Assembly: GCA_026988735.1 (NCBI GenBank)
Contig: JALSKR010000008.1
Location: 1-27,232, forward strand
DNA: 27,232 bases
Direction of reading: 5' to 3'
From: Sulfurimonas sp.
Lineage (GTDB): Bacteria > Campylobacterota > Campylobacteria > Campylobacterales > Sulfurimonadaceae
Shown one piece after another: positions 1-7,100 of the stretch (positions within the stretch are counted from its first letter, which is position 1; each line of letters begins with the position of its first letter). The notes beneath the pieces are model-generated. The model had not been told where the DNA came from. It saw only the letters and a list, made by a program, of their open reading frames with translations, and did not search any database. Position numbers and translations under genes: made by a program.

Positions 1-377
1 CTTTTTGCGAATGCTTTGAGTTTGTCAGAAGTCAGGATTTATCACACAAGCCATTAAATATCAAAAAAAATCATCTTAATCATCAAACATACAGTATCCC
101 AAAAAAGAAACCCATTCCTATACAGTTTTGGGCTACATGGTGTCCTACATACAAACTCAAAGCATCCAATATTGAATTCTTGTCAAAATATTTTGATAAA
201 AACAAGTACACTTTTAAAGTTCTCAATGATAAAAATGGAAAATTCTCTTCCCTGTTTCATGTTTCAAGATTTCCAACTACTTTCATATACGATAAAGATA
301 AAAAGCTTTTATTCAGTGATGTCGGATACACAAGCACGTTCAGCCTGTTTACAAAAATGTGCTGGGCAGGTTTATGA
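1..377 (+). pseudogene. Broken ScsD/TlpA-like thioredoxin-fold protein (3' part, starts before window)
   Basis: The frame that is open from base 3 to the TGA at 375-377 encodes a membrane-anchored thioredoxin-like disulfide oxidoreductase of the ScsD type. It shows FWATWCPTYK in place of the usual FWATWCPxCK, the cis-proline motif FPTTFIY and the C-terminal VGYTSTFSLF. Three defects suggest decay. The second active-site Cys is Tyr. After the helix ending FLSKYF the protein runs straight into DKNKYTFKVLND, so about 20 residues (the second beta strand and following helix of the family) are missing in frame. At the 5' end a signal-peptide-like stretch, LFANALS, sits in a different frame (bases 1-21), and that frame stops at 55-57. 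One base missing from the T run at 21-23 would join it to FVRSQDL in the main frame. The gene overlaps the convergent cytochrome gene by 6 bp. A divergent but working one-cysteine protein is possible, since the gene start is outside the window. Confidence 0.65.
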
Positions 378-728
378 ACCGAACCCGCCCAGTATATCGT
401 CCTCTACATCTTCTACCGGAACTTCTTTGTGATTGGAGAGAAAAAAGGACAAATCGTCAATATCCCGGTCACTCAGTTTTTTGGCAAACTGCGCCATCAT
501 CTGCTGTGAGACACTGCTGGCTTTTCCTGCGCGAAAATCAATTAGTTTCTTTTTCAGGTAACTGCTTTTTTTGTTTGCAAGTCTCGGGTAGGTGCTGCTT
601 CCCTCTGCAGAAGGACCATGACAGCTCGAGCAGGCATTTGCAAAGAAAAGCATCTCACCACGATTGTAAGCATCCGAATCTGCATATATTTTCGTCAACA
701 GGATAACAAATAAAAAAATAAATCTCAT
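372..728 (-). CDS. Small periplasmic c-type cytochrome (class I)
   Basis: A single-haem electron carrier for the periplasm. The N-terminus (RFIFLFVILLTKIYA) is a Sec signal peptide. The haem site CSSCH lies at residues 33-37 and is followed by GPSAEG and YPRLANK, typical of cytochrome c553/c5-like proteins. The methionines in QQMMAQFAKKLS are candidates for the sixth iron ligand, and the C-terminal helix has the usual LSDRDIDDLSFFLS pattern. The ATG at 732-734 also gives an open frame, but GAGGAG directly abuts it; the same GAGGAG is 6 nt from the ATG at 726-728, so I use that start. The gene is divergent from the Bat operon (short promoter gap) and convergent with the thioredoxin remnant. 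Its electron partner cannot be told from sequence. Confidence 0.88.
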   Translation of the reverse strand: MRFIFLFVILLTKIYADSDAYNRGEMLFFANACSSCHGPSAEGSSTYPRLANKKSSYLKKKLIDFRAGKASSVSQQMMAQFAKKLSDRDIDDLSFFLSNHKEVPVEDVEDDILGGFGS

Positions 729-742
729 TCTCATCTCCTCTT

Positions 743-751
743 TGCTATAAT
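743..751 (+). promoter_or_regulatory. Extended -10 promoter for the Bat operon
   Basis: TGCTATAAT is a perfect extended -10 element (TG-N-TATAAT) in the 45-bp gap between the divergent cytochrome and batA genes. It places a start near 758, about 16 nt before the batA TTG codon. No clear -35 is seen, as is usual for extended -10 promoters. Confidence 0.55.
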
Positions 752-773
752 TGTATCAAAAAGTAGTGACAAA

Positions 774-1685
774 TTGAATAATTTTACATTTGAATATCCT
801 TATGTTCTCATCCTTTTACTTTTGGTAATTTGCATATATAAATGTCCCCTCACGCTCAAAAAAATTATTTTCCCGCATATACATCTTTTTTCAAAAAAAA
901 CTTCTTTGATAAACAAGGAAAAACTGCTCTATTCTCTTATTCTTTCATCTATGATTTTTGCACTTGCCTCACCGATTATTTATGACCAAAAAAGTTCTTC
1001 CAAGCGAAAAGGCAGAGATTTGGTTTTTGCTCTTGATACCAGTGGTTCCATGGCAGAAAGCGAATTTGATCCGGACAATCCGCAAAAAAGAAAATTCGAT
1101 GCACTCAAGGATCTCCTGGCTTCATTTATATCCAAACGATACAACGACAATGTCGGTGTTGCAATATTTGGCAGCTATGCCTATCCCGCTATTCCTCTGA
1201 GTTATGATATGAAGAGTGTTGCATTTTTACTGGACTTTTTTGATGTCGGTATCGCAGGTGAAAGTACCGCTATAGGCGAAGGCTTGGCAACAGCTCTCAA
1301 AATACTCAAAAAAGGAAAAGCAAAAGAAAAAGTGATTATCCTTATTACAGACGGATATCAGAACAGTGGCGCTGTTTCCGTCAAAGAAGCGGTACAAAGA
1401 GCAAAAAAACAGCATGTAAAAATTTATACCATAGGTATTGGAAATCCTTCCTCTTTTGATGCTAATCTTCTCAAACTCATAGCAAAAAACACAGGTGCAA
1501 AAATGTTTGCAGCAAAAGATGTAAAAATGTTGCAAGAAGTCTATAATGAAATAAACAAACTTGAGCCAAGTGCCATACGTTCTAAACATTATCTTCACAA
1601 ACAAAATCTTTTTATCTATCCGCTCACTTTGGCATTACTCCTGCTGCTCTACCTCCTTGTAAAGCAGAAAAAGGAATTTTTATGA
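774..1685 (+). CDS. batA: BatA-like von Willebrand factor A membrane protein
   Basis: Inner-membrane protein of the Bat (Bacteroides aerotolerance-type) system. Two hydrophobic segments near residues 9-24 and 50-66 are followed by a VWA domain (about 80-250) and a C-terminal membrane helix (about 276-297). The metal-ion-dependent adhesion site is intact: DTSGSM, then the threonine in the GESTAIG region, then TDG. The family role is protein-protein interaction in the cell envelope; the exact job is unknown. The start chosen is TTG at 774, because the product then begins FTFEYPYVLILLLL like other BatA proteins. No strong Shine-Dalgarno is visible, so the start is the least certain part. The stop overlaps the next ATG by 4 nt (ATGA). 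The MoxR ATPase and DUF58 genes that usually precede batA are not adjacent here. Confidence 0.85.
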   Translation: MNNFTFEYPYVLILLLLVICIYKCPLTLKKIIFPHIHLFSKKTSLINKEKLLYSLILSSMIFALASPIIYDQKSSSKRKGRDLVFALDTSGSMAESEFDPDNPQKRKFDALKDLLASFISKRYNDNVGVAIFGSYAYPAIPLSYDMKSVAFLLDFFDVGIAGESTAIGEGLATALKILKKGKAKEKVIILITDGYQNSGAVSVKEAVQRAKKQHVKIYTIGIGNPSSFDANLLKLIAKNTGAKMFAAKDVKMLQEVYNEINKLEPSAIRSKHYLHKQNLFIYPLTLALLLLLYLLVKQKKEFL

Positions 1686-3253
1686 CACTCCTGTATCCCT
1701 GGGTTCTTTCCCTTCTTATTCCATTATATTTTTACTATCAAAATGACAGAAAAGAGATGCAGCAAAAGACAAAACGACAAAAAAATCTGCTCTATCTTTC
1801 TCTTTTTTTTATGCTTTTGGCTCTCAGCCGACCAGTGCTTATAAACAAACCGATCGAGCAGAAATTTGATGCACAAGATTACATTATAGCCATTGATGCA
1901 TCCTTTTCAATGCAGGCAGACGACCTCATGCCAACACGGTATGAAGCAGCAAAAAGAAATATCGCCTCAATAATAACTGTACTGAACCGGGATAGATTCA
2001 GCATCTTTGCATTCACTTCCAATGCAATGCTTATCTCGCCTCCGACAACAGACAGCGCTATCAGTATGATGGCTCTCAATTCTTTGGAACCAAAATATAT
2101 TTTAACCAAAGGGACGTCTCTGCTTTCTTTGTTTCAAACTATCGCGAAAACTTCTTACAAACAAAAAAATCTCATTATTTTCACTGACGGGGGTGAAGAC
2201 AAAGACCTTGCCAGTCTTGTTAGTATATGCAAGAAAAACACCATTATCCCTTATATTGTTGCCACCGGTTCAACCAGAGGAACTACCCTTAAAAAACACA
2301 ACAAACCCATTTTGGACAATAATGAAAATCTTGTGATTTCAAGGATTAATCCACTTTTAAAACAATTGGTACAGGAATGCGGAGGAAAATATTATACATT
2401 AAACAGTGCAGGCAGAGAGATTGCACAAGAAATTATTAATGATCTCAAAAAACAAGACACTACAGTACAGTCAAGTACAAAAGTACTTAGTTATCAAGAA
2501 CTTTTTATTTTTCCTCTTTTTATGGCAATATTGAGTTTTTTTCTTTCTGTGACAAAACTGCACCAACTTTTTGTTTTTTTGCCTTTGCTCCTGATGCCTT
2601 ACCCTGTTCATGCAACATCACTGCTTGATTTTTATCATTATAAAAAAGCAGAAGAGGCATACAAACAGAAGCACTATACAGTAGCTGCACAGGAATTTCT
2701 CAAACTCTCTCCCTCTGTTGAGAGCTACTACAACAGTGCCGTTTCGTATTGCAAAGCAAAAAACTATAAAAAAGCTGTTGCCCTTTTTTCACAGATTCAT
2801 TCTCAAAATCCAAAGCTCAAACAAAACATTTTTTACAATCTCGGTAATTGTGCAGTTGGCTTAAAAAAATACAGCAGAGCCAAACAATATTATCAAAAAT
2901 CATTGGCACTTGGATTTGACAAAGATACTTTTGACAATCTTATGCTACTGTATAAACTTGGACTGCAGGATGAAAAAAATCTCAAAGAGATGCTTCCAAA
3001 AAACAACAAGCAGCAAAAAGAACAGACAAAGCAGAAACAGGCACAGAAAAAAAGCACAAATAAAAGCGCTACATCAAATTCTCAGCAAAAAGCTTCCCAA
3101 AAAAGCAGCGGCAGCGGGAAAAACAGTAAAAAGAAAAAAGAAGATCAGACGCTTCAACAGGTAAAACACAAAAACAAATCAAAATACAAGCTGGGTTACA
3201 AAGCTTACGAATTAATAAACAAAGGATATACAAATGAAAAACACCCCTGGTAA
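1682..3253 (+). CDS. BatB/BatC fusion: VWA domain plus TPR repeats
   Basis: A 523-residue protein combining what are often two genes. N-terminal hydrophobic segments (about 3-20 and 36-52) precede a VWA domain (about 85-250) with MIDAS motif DASFSM and a FTDGG motif. Another hydrophobic region (about 275-310) follows. Then come tetratricopeptide-type helices, visible as AEEAYKQKHYTVAAQEFLKL and NLGNCAVGLKKYSRAKQYYQKSLALG. The tail from about 435 to 505 is low-complexity, rich in Lys, Gln and Ser. With the TPR part as the BatC equivalent, the protein would form a scaffold with BatA. It is translationally coupled upstream (ATGA) and overlaps batD by 20 nt. The repetitive tail is not conserved in the family in general and may be a disordered cytoplasmic or periplasmic linker. 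Confidence 0.85.
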   Translation: MTLLYPWVLSLLIPLYFYYQNDRKEMQQKTKRQKNLLYLSLFFMLLALSRPVLINKPIEQKFDAQDYIIAIDASFSMQADDLMPTRYEAAKRNIASIITVLNRDRFSIFAFTSNAMLISPPTTDSAISMMALNSLEPKYILTKGTSLLSLFQTIAKTSYKQKNLIIFTDGGEDKDLASLVSICKKNTIIPYIVATGSTRGTTLKKHNKPILDNNENLVISRINPLLKQLVQECGGKYYTLNSAGREIAQEIINDLKKQDTTVQSSTKVLSYQELFIFPLFMAILSFFLSVTKLHQLFVFLPLLLMPYPVHATSLLDFYHYKKAEEAYKQKHYTVAAQEFLKLSPSVESYYNSAVSYCKAKNYKKAVALFSQIHSQNPKLKQNIFYNLGNCAVGLKKYSRAKQYYQKSLALGFDKDTFDNLMLLYKLGLQDEKNLKEMLPKNNKQQKEQTKQKQAQKKSTNKSATSNSQQKASQKSSGSGKNSKKKKEDQTLQQVKHKNKSKYKLGYKAYELINKGYTNEKHPW

Positions 3254-4391
3254 GATATTTTTATTTTTTATACTTTTCACAGTATCACTTTTTGGAGCAA
3301 ACCAGTTGGCAAGTTATAATCTTACAACCAGTAAAAAAAGTGTTCATGTCAAAGAACCTCTGCTTATTACTTTTGAGGCAAAACAAAAAAATCATAATGA
3401 TCATATGTTTTTTTCCTTTACTGTACAAAAAAGTCCTGACTATGAAGTGAAACTTTTGCAAAAAAGCATACAGGACAAAGGCTATCACAACACAACAACA
3501 ACATTCAAATTTATTCTTTTTCCACTTAAAGCAAAAACACTTCATATAAGTTTTGATTTTGTTATTCGTACAGCCAGTGACAAAGCAGTCAAGCAAAGTT
3601 ATGTAGATGATCATGATGACAGTATAGCCATCAGTACATATGATACAAAAGTAGCACTAAAACCTTTAACAATCAAGGTGGAAAGATTTAAAAAACATGT
3701 TGATTTGGTAGGAGATTTTAGACTGAATTCTACAATTGACACCAATGAAATTGACCAGTATGGTATCGTAAATTTGCATTATATACTCTCGGGTATCGGT
3801 TACAAAGAGTCACATCTAAATATATTACATACACAGATTAAAAATGTAAGCATATTTTCAAATAAAAAAGACAAAATTTCCAAACTAACAGAAGAAGGAT
3901 ATATTATCAATACAGAGTATATATATGCTCTGAGCGCAAAAAATGATTTTACGATTCCTTCCATTACTTTAGAAGTTTATTCCCCGAGTAAAAACAGATA
4001 TTACACACTTCATACAAAAACATATAAAATCAAAGTAAAAAAAATAAATCCTGCACTCTTAATCGATAAGACAAATGCACCGCAAAAAGAAACCTGGATA
4101 AGTTTTATGCAGATAAAAACCTTTTTGATCTATGCACTGATTTTTTTCGCTGGATTTTTAGCTGCAAAATTCAGTCAAAAAAACTATTTTGCCAAAAAAC
4201 TAAAAAAAGAAAAGGGTTTTGAAGACATCAAAGAGGCAAAAAATGCCAGGGAGCTACTCTTACTTTTGATCATGAAGTATCAAAACAGGGGACTGGATGA
4301 ATATATTGCAGATCTTGAAGCAAATATTCATAAAAAGCACTCTCTCAATCTCAGTAAAATAAAAAGAGAGATACTCTCAAAACTTAAGTAA
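3234..4391 (+). CDS. batD: BatD-like oxygen tolerance protein (short form)
   Basis: A secreted or membrane-anchored protein with signal peptide (residues 1-22, ending FGA), beta-rich repeats and one C-terminal membrane helix (about 288-306), followed by a cytoplasmic tail of about 75 residues. The N-terminal part, LTTSKKSVHVKEPLLITFEA, has the usual look of BatD immunoglobulin-like domains. At 385 residues it is shorter than typical BatD proteins, which are often over 500. It overlaps the preceding gene by 20 nt and the convergent 152-residue gene by 8 bp, so the two operons meet with no spacer. Function is inferred from family and position only. Confidence 0.75.
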   Translation: MKNTPGKIFLFFILFTVSLFGANQLASYNLTTSKKSVHVKEPLLITFEAKQKNHNDHMFFSFTVQKSPDYEVKLLQKSIQDKGYHNTTTTFKFILFPLKAKTLHISFDFVIRTASDKAVKQSYVDDHDDSIAISTYDTKVALKPLTIKVERFKKHVDLVGDFRLNSTIDTNEIDQYGIVNLHYILSGIGYKESHLNILHTQIKNVSIFSNKKDKISKLTEEGYIINTEYIYALSAKNDFTIPSITLEVYSPSKNRYYTLHTKTYKIKVKKINPALLIDKTNAPQKETWISFMQIKTFLIYALIFFAGFLAAKFSQKNYFAKKLKKEKGFEDIKEAKNARELLLLLIMKYQNRGLDEYIADLEANIHKKHSLNLSKIKREILSKLK

Positions 4392-4842
4392 AAAATTCGA
4401 TATAAACCTTATCAAGATATTTTTTTGCTTTTTCGGCTTTTTGGATTTTTGGCTCAAAAATCTCTTTCATTGCCGGATAGTTTTGCACATACTCATTATA
4501 TAAATCACATTTCATATCCATATGTTTTTTAAACTGTTCTACAACCGCAAGCATATCTTCGGGTGTTGCAATCCATTGCATGAAATTTTTAAACATTCTC
4601 TCACGCACATCTATCGCAAAAGATTCTCCCAGTTCGGCTGCTATTCGTTTTAAATCCCATCTTGAAAAATAGATACCGCTTTTTGAGGGAGGCATAATCT
4701 CTGCATAAATAGCTTTTAAATAATCTGGATAATCTTCATATTCATCTTCTGCACAACTTCCGTCATCACAAGCAGCCTGCATAGCCTGCTTTTGCATCAT
4801 TTCAAATTCATTTCTTAATTCATTTAAATCTTTTATATCCAT
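4384..4842 (-). CDS. Unknown protein, last gene of the molybdoenzyme operon
   Basis: I do not recognise this 152-residue protein. It is predicted to be largely helical, soluble and acidic, with no signal peptide or membrane segment. A short CDDGSC pair sits near residues 25-30, and a third Cys near residue 112. The second half is a run of amphipathic helices rich in Lys, Glu and aromatic residues. It starts 10 nt after the preceding gene, with a good Shine-Dalgarno (AGGAAGAG), so it belongs to the molybdoenzyme operon. It may be another assembly or accessory factor; that is inference from position only. Confidence 0.75.
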   Translation of the reverse strand: MDIKDLNELRNEFEMMQKQAMQAACDDGSCAEDEYEDYPDYLKAIYAEIMPPSKSGIYFSRWDLKRIAAELGESFAIDVRERMFKNFMQWIATPEDMLAVVEQFKKHMDMKCDLYNEYVQNYPAMKEIFEPKIQKAEKAKKYLDKVYIEFFT

Positions 4843-4852
4843 TATTCTCTTC

Positions 4853-5278
4853 CTATCTTATATATTTTTCAAATATTTCTTTTGCTAAAGCTTCTCCAAG
4901 CAATGTATTGTTTTTTTCCAAATACGTTCCAATCAATCGTTCACCGTCTCTGAGAACAAAATCACACTTGTTATACACCTGTACAAATTCATCTGCTTCA
5001 TCCAAAAGTTCTACTGCACTCTCTTGATATTCCTGCGCTATATAGGCTCCGTTTACATGTGATTTTTTCATATTGGAAAGCGTATAATAAAAATCATCTT
5101 CACGTATATTCATAGGTATCATCATGGCATCGGCATTATTTGCTTTTATCTCTTTGTTGAGCAAAACAAACAGCCTGTTTGGACTGGCATGCTCCGCAAT
5201 AAGTCCAAAAAGTTTTGTCTCTTTTTTAATACCGTCATCAGCATTCATTGTTTCTACTTCGGCCATTCTTTCACTCAT
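4853..5278 (-). CDS. Shikimate-dehydrogenase-like N-terminal domain protein, catalytic residues lost
   Basis: A 141-residue cytoplasmic protein that fits the substrate-binding domain of AroE in order and spacing. LFGLIAEHASP matches FGxxGxPIxHSxSP, VNGAYIAQEYQESAVELLDE matches GANVTxPFKExAxxxxDE, and RDGERLIGTYLE matches xDGxLxGxNTDG. From the GA to the DG motif I count 36 residues, against 38 in E. coli AroE as I recall it. The catalytic Lys of PFKE is Gln, the Asn of NVT is Tyr and the Asp of NTD is Glu. The NADP-binding domain is absent, so it cannot be a working dehydrogenase. I chose the ATG at 5278, not the one at 5290, because it makes an ATGA overlap with the upstream stop and has GGGGGA four bases before it. 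Its role may be a ligand-binding or chaperone-like function for the molybdoenzyme. The family assignment is by eye only. Confidence 0.6.
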   Translation of the reverse strand: MSERMAEVETMNADDGIKKETKLFGLIAEHASPNRLFVLLNKEIKANNADAMMIPMNIREDDFYYTLSNMKKSHVNGAYIAQEYQESAVELLDEADEFVQVYNKCDFVLRDGERLIGTYLEKNNTLLGEALAKEIFEKYIR

Positions 5279-6375
5279 TGTATCCCCCATAGTTCTTTTG
5301 CTTCTTCTTCTTCAATCCTACATCTGTTACAAATTTTCTCTCCGCCCTGATATGCAAAAAAGTTCCCGCATTCATCACATCTTTTAATATCAAAACGTAC
5401 CAAAGTCTCAATTTTCGGCTCAAAAAAGGTACTGAGCGAAAATGTTTTCCTCAGTGTTAAAGAATTTGGTTCACAAACATCATGACAGCTGTGACACTGT
5501 ACACAGGCAAGCGGATTAAAATCAATTTTACTGCCTCTGTGATCTGAACTCAGAGCACCGGTTGGACAAATTCTGTAACACATCTGACAATTGGTACAGG
5601 AAGTCTCATCCAAATCCTTTTGTGAAATAAATGAAATATCTTCCACAGAAATCGTATGATACATTTCAGGTACTTTGGCACGTTTCATTGCCATAAGTAA
5701 CAAACTTCGCCTGTCCGGTATAGTCTTCTCTTTGATTTTCATGATATCTTTTGCTGTAACCGTATGTGTCTTTACGTTGGTGTCACTCGCATCAACCTCA
5801 TTTTGCAGTTGCTGCTTGATAGATATCGCAGTTTTAACACCCTCCTTAGAGAGCAGTTTACGTCGGCTTAAAGTATCACTTTCTTTTTTTATTGCAACAT
5901 TCAATGCCGCAACACCCAGACTTTTTTCCTGTTGCATCGCTTCAAGCAGAAAATTCACTTCCTCGGCTCTGTTGTTTATGACAGCAAGATTTGTTTTTGC
6001 TATTTCACACTCTGCACATGGTCCCACATCCAAAGTGATTTTTTCTGAAGATATCAATGCAAGACTCAATAACTCTTCAACACTCAATGAAGCTATACAC
6101 GGAAAATTCTCATCCTTACATGTAAGCACACTCTTTTCATCTTCTAAAAACTGAAAAATATAATTCATTGGGTTAAAATCATCCAGTGTATATGCTGCAG
6201 TAGGACAAACTGCATCACAGCCACCACATCCCACACATTCACTCGGAGTAAAAGAGATTGTAGAGTTTTCCAGGTGAATAGTTTGAACAGGGCATGCGAC
6301 TACACACTTGTCACATATCGCAAACTTGTTTGAAGTATGCACACACTTGCTGACATCTAAGGTTAAAAGGCTCAT
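5275..6375 (-). CDS. Cytoplasmic multi-cluster 4Fe-4S protein with C-terminal zinc-ribbon-like motif
   Basis: A 366-residue ferredoxin-type protein without signal peptide or membrane helix. The N-terminal third has two cluster sites: C11 with CDKCVVACP, then CVGCGGCDAVCP. A central linker contains another cysteine set, TCKDENFPC and GPCAECE. The C-terminal third again has two clusters, CTNCQMCYRICP and CVQCHSCHDVCEP, and ends with a four-cysteine knuckle, CDECGNFF to CNRC, that looks like a zinc ribbon or rubredoxin-like site. Up to four 4Fe-4S clusters are possible. It overlaps the TorD-like gene by 4 nt (ATGA). It could pass electrons to the maturing molybdoenzyme or link it to a cytoplasmic donor, but cytoplasmic location conflicts with direct contact with a Tat-exported subunit, so a maturation role is more likely. 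No precise family is recognised. Confidence 0.85.
   Translation of the reverse strand: MSLLTLDVSKCVHTSNKFAICDKCVVACPVQTIHLENSTISFTPSECVGCGGCDAVCPTAAYTLDDFNPMNYIFQFLEDEKSVLTCKDENFPCIASLSVEELLSLALISSEKITLDVGPCAECEIAKTNLAVINNRAEEVNFLLEAMQQEKSLGVAALNVAIKKESDTLSRRKLLSKEGVKTAISIKQQLQNEVDASDTNVKTHTVTAKDIMKIKEKTIPDRRSLLLMAMKRAKVPEMYHTISVEDISFISQKDLDETSCTNCQMCYRICPTGALSSDHRGSKIDFNPLACVQCHSCHDVCEPNSLTLRKTFSLSTFFEPKIETLVRFDIKRCDECGNFFAYQGGEKICNRCRIEEEEAKELWGIQ
6116..6125. repeat. Iterated palindrome TTACATGTAA, copy 1
   Basis: Inside the multi-cluster 4Fe-4S gene, where it encodes part of Leu-Thr-Cys-Lys. It is the only full copy in the first 21 kb. Confidence 0.8.
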
Positions 6376-7022
6376 ACTTGGTGATTGTATCCATTATTTT
6401 TTAATTCTGTCAGGTATTCAAAGTCACTCATAATAAACTCCAAAGCCAAATCAGCCGCATCAAAATAAAAAGCTGTTCCAGCCTCACTTTTTACATTGAG
6501 TAAATACATTGGTGCCCACTCTAAAATATGATCTCGCATAAAACCATACTGAATTTGTGCTATCTCCTGTGCCACTTTTGAGTTACCCTCTTCAAGTGCT
6601 TTGAGTTCTGCTCTGCAAAGTTCATACATAAATTCCAGCTCAATCGCTATATGATCTGCCGCCATAACACGAGCCTTGTCAAGCTGTACATTGAATTCAA
6701 AAGCATTAAAAATTGCCTGTACAGGATTATCTCCACCTGTTTCAAGCATCTGATCATCTCTTGTATAAAATGATTCATACGGGATAAGATGCAGTAAAAA
6801 AAGGTTAGTAAAATCAACATTCAAATATTTTTCTATCAAATCTTTTGAACTAAGTTTTTCTCGTTTTTCCCACTCTTTAAATGTTGGAAAGAACGAAAGC
6901 ATATTTTCATCTTCTTCTATTGATTTTAATAGCCCTTCATCAATTTCACTCATCATAATCCTTGAGATAAGTGCATAAATATTTATTCTTGCAATCTGCT
7001 CTTGTTTTAAATCATTATTCAT
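6372..7022 (-). CDS. TorD/DmsD-family molybdoenzyme chaperone
   Basis: An all-helical cytoplasmic protein (216 residues) of the TorD family. These bind the Tat signal and immature apoenzyme of molybdopterin oxidoreductases and hold them back from export until cofactor is inserted. Visible family features are the N-terminal helix ARINIYALISRIM, the central PYESFYTRDDQML and the AADHIAIELEFMYELCR region, which is the usual TorD signature (xxDHIxxELxFM). The open frame extends to 7076, but the first 18 residues are atypical. The ATG at 7020-7022 has AAGG upstream, so I use it. The gene lies 78 nt after the catalytic subunit gene, the largest gap in the operon, with a hairpin between them. It overlaps the next gene by 4 nt. 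Confidence 0.9.
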   Translation of the reverse strand: MNNDLKQEQIARINIYALISRIMMSEIDEGLLKSIEEDENMLSFFPTFKEWEKREKLSSKDLIEKYLNVDFTNLFLLHLIPYESFYTRDDQMLETGGDNPVQAIFNAFEFNVQLDKARVMAADHIAIELEFMYELCRAELKALEEGNSKVAQEIAQIQYGFMRDHILEWAPMYLLNVKSEAGTAFYFDAADLALEFIMSDFEYLTELKNNGYNHQV

Positions 7023-7066
7023 TAAAAATGTGCCTTTTGGAAATTTTCTTATAATAGAAGTATAGT

Positions 7067-7090
7067 AAAGCCACACTTGAAGTGGGCTTT
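7067..7090 (-). promoter_or_regulatory. Hairpin between catalytic subunit and chaperone genes
   Basis: AAAGCC-A-CACT, loop TGA, AGTG-GGCTTT: a 10-bp stem with one bulged base, about 11 nt after the catalytic subunit stop codon. Read on the minus strand it is followed by only a short U stretch (CTTTACTAT), so it looks more like an mRNA-stabilising or partial attenuation structure than a full terminator. A TATTAT at 7052-7057 (minus strand) could be an internal -10 for the chaperone gene. Confidence 0.5.
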
Positions 7091-7100
7091 AACTTTGTTG

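Noticed and set aside
1..57. Frame 1 stretch ending at 55-57 as the C-terminus of a separate upstream gene
   Set aside because: It reads like the end of a signal peptide and lines up with the thioredoxin gene if one base is restored, so a frameshift is the simpler view; not certain without upstream sequence.
2970..3190. Repeat or recombination site in the A-rich 3' part of the BatB/BatC gene
   Set aside because: It is low-complexity coding sequence (Lys/Gln/Ser codons) in frame, without exact repeat units.
4853..5290. A working shikimate dehydrogenase near aroK
   Set aside because: It has no NADP domain, the catalytic Lys and Asp are replaced, and it is in a different operon from aroK.
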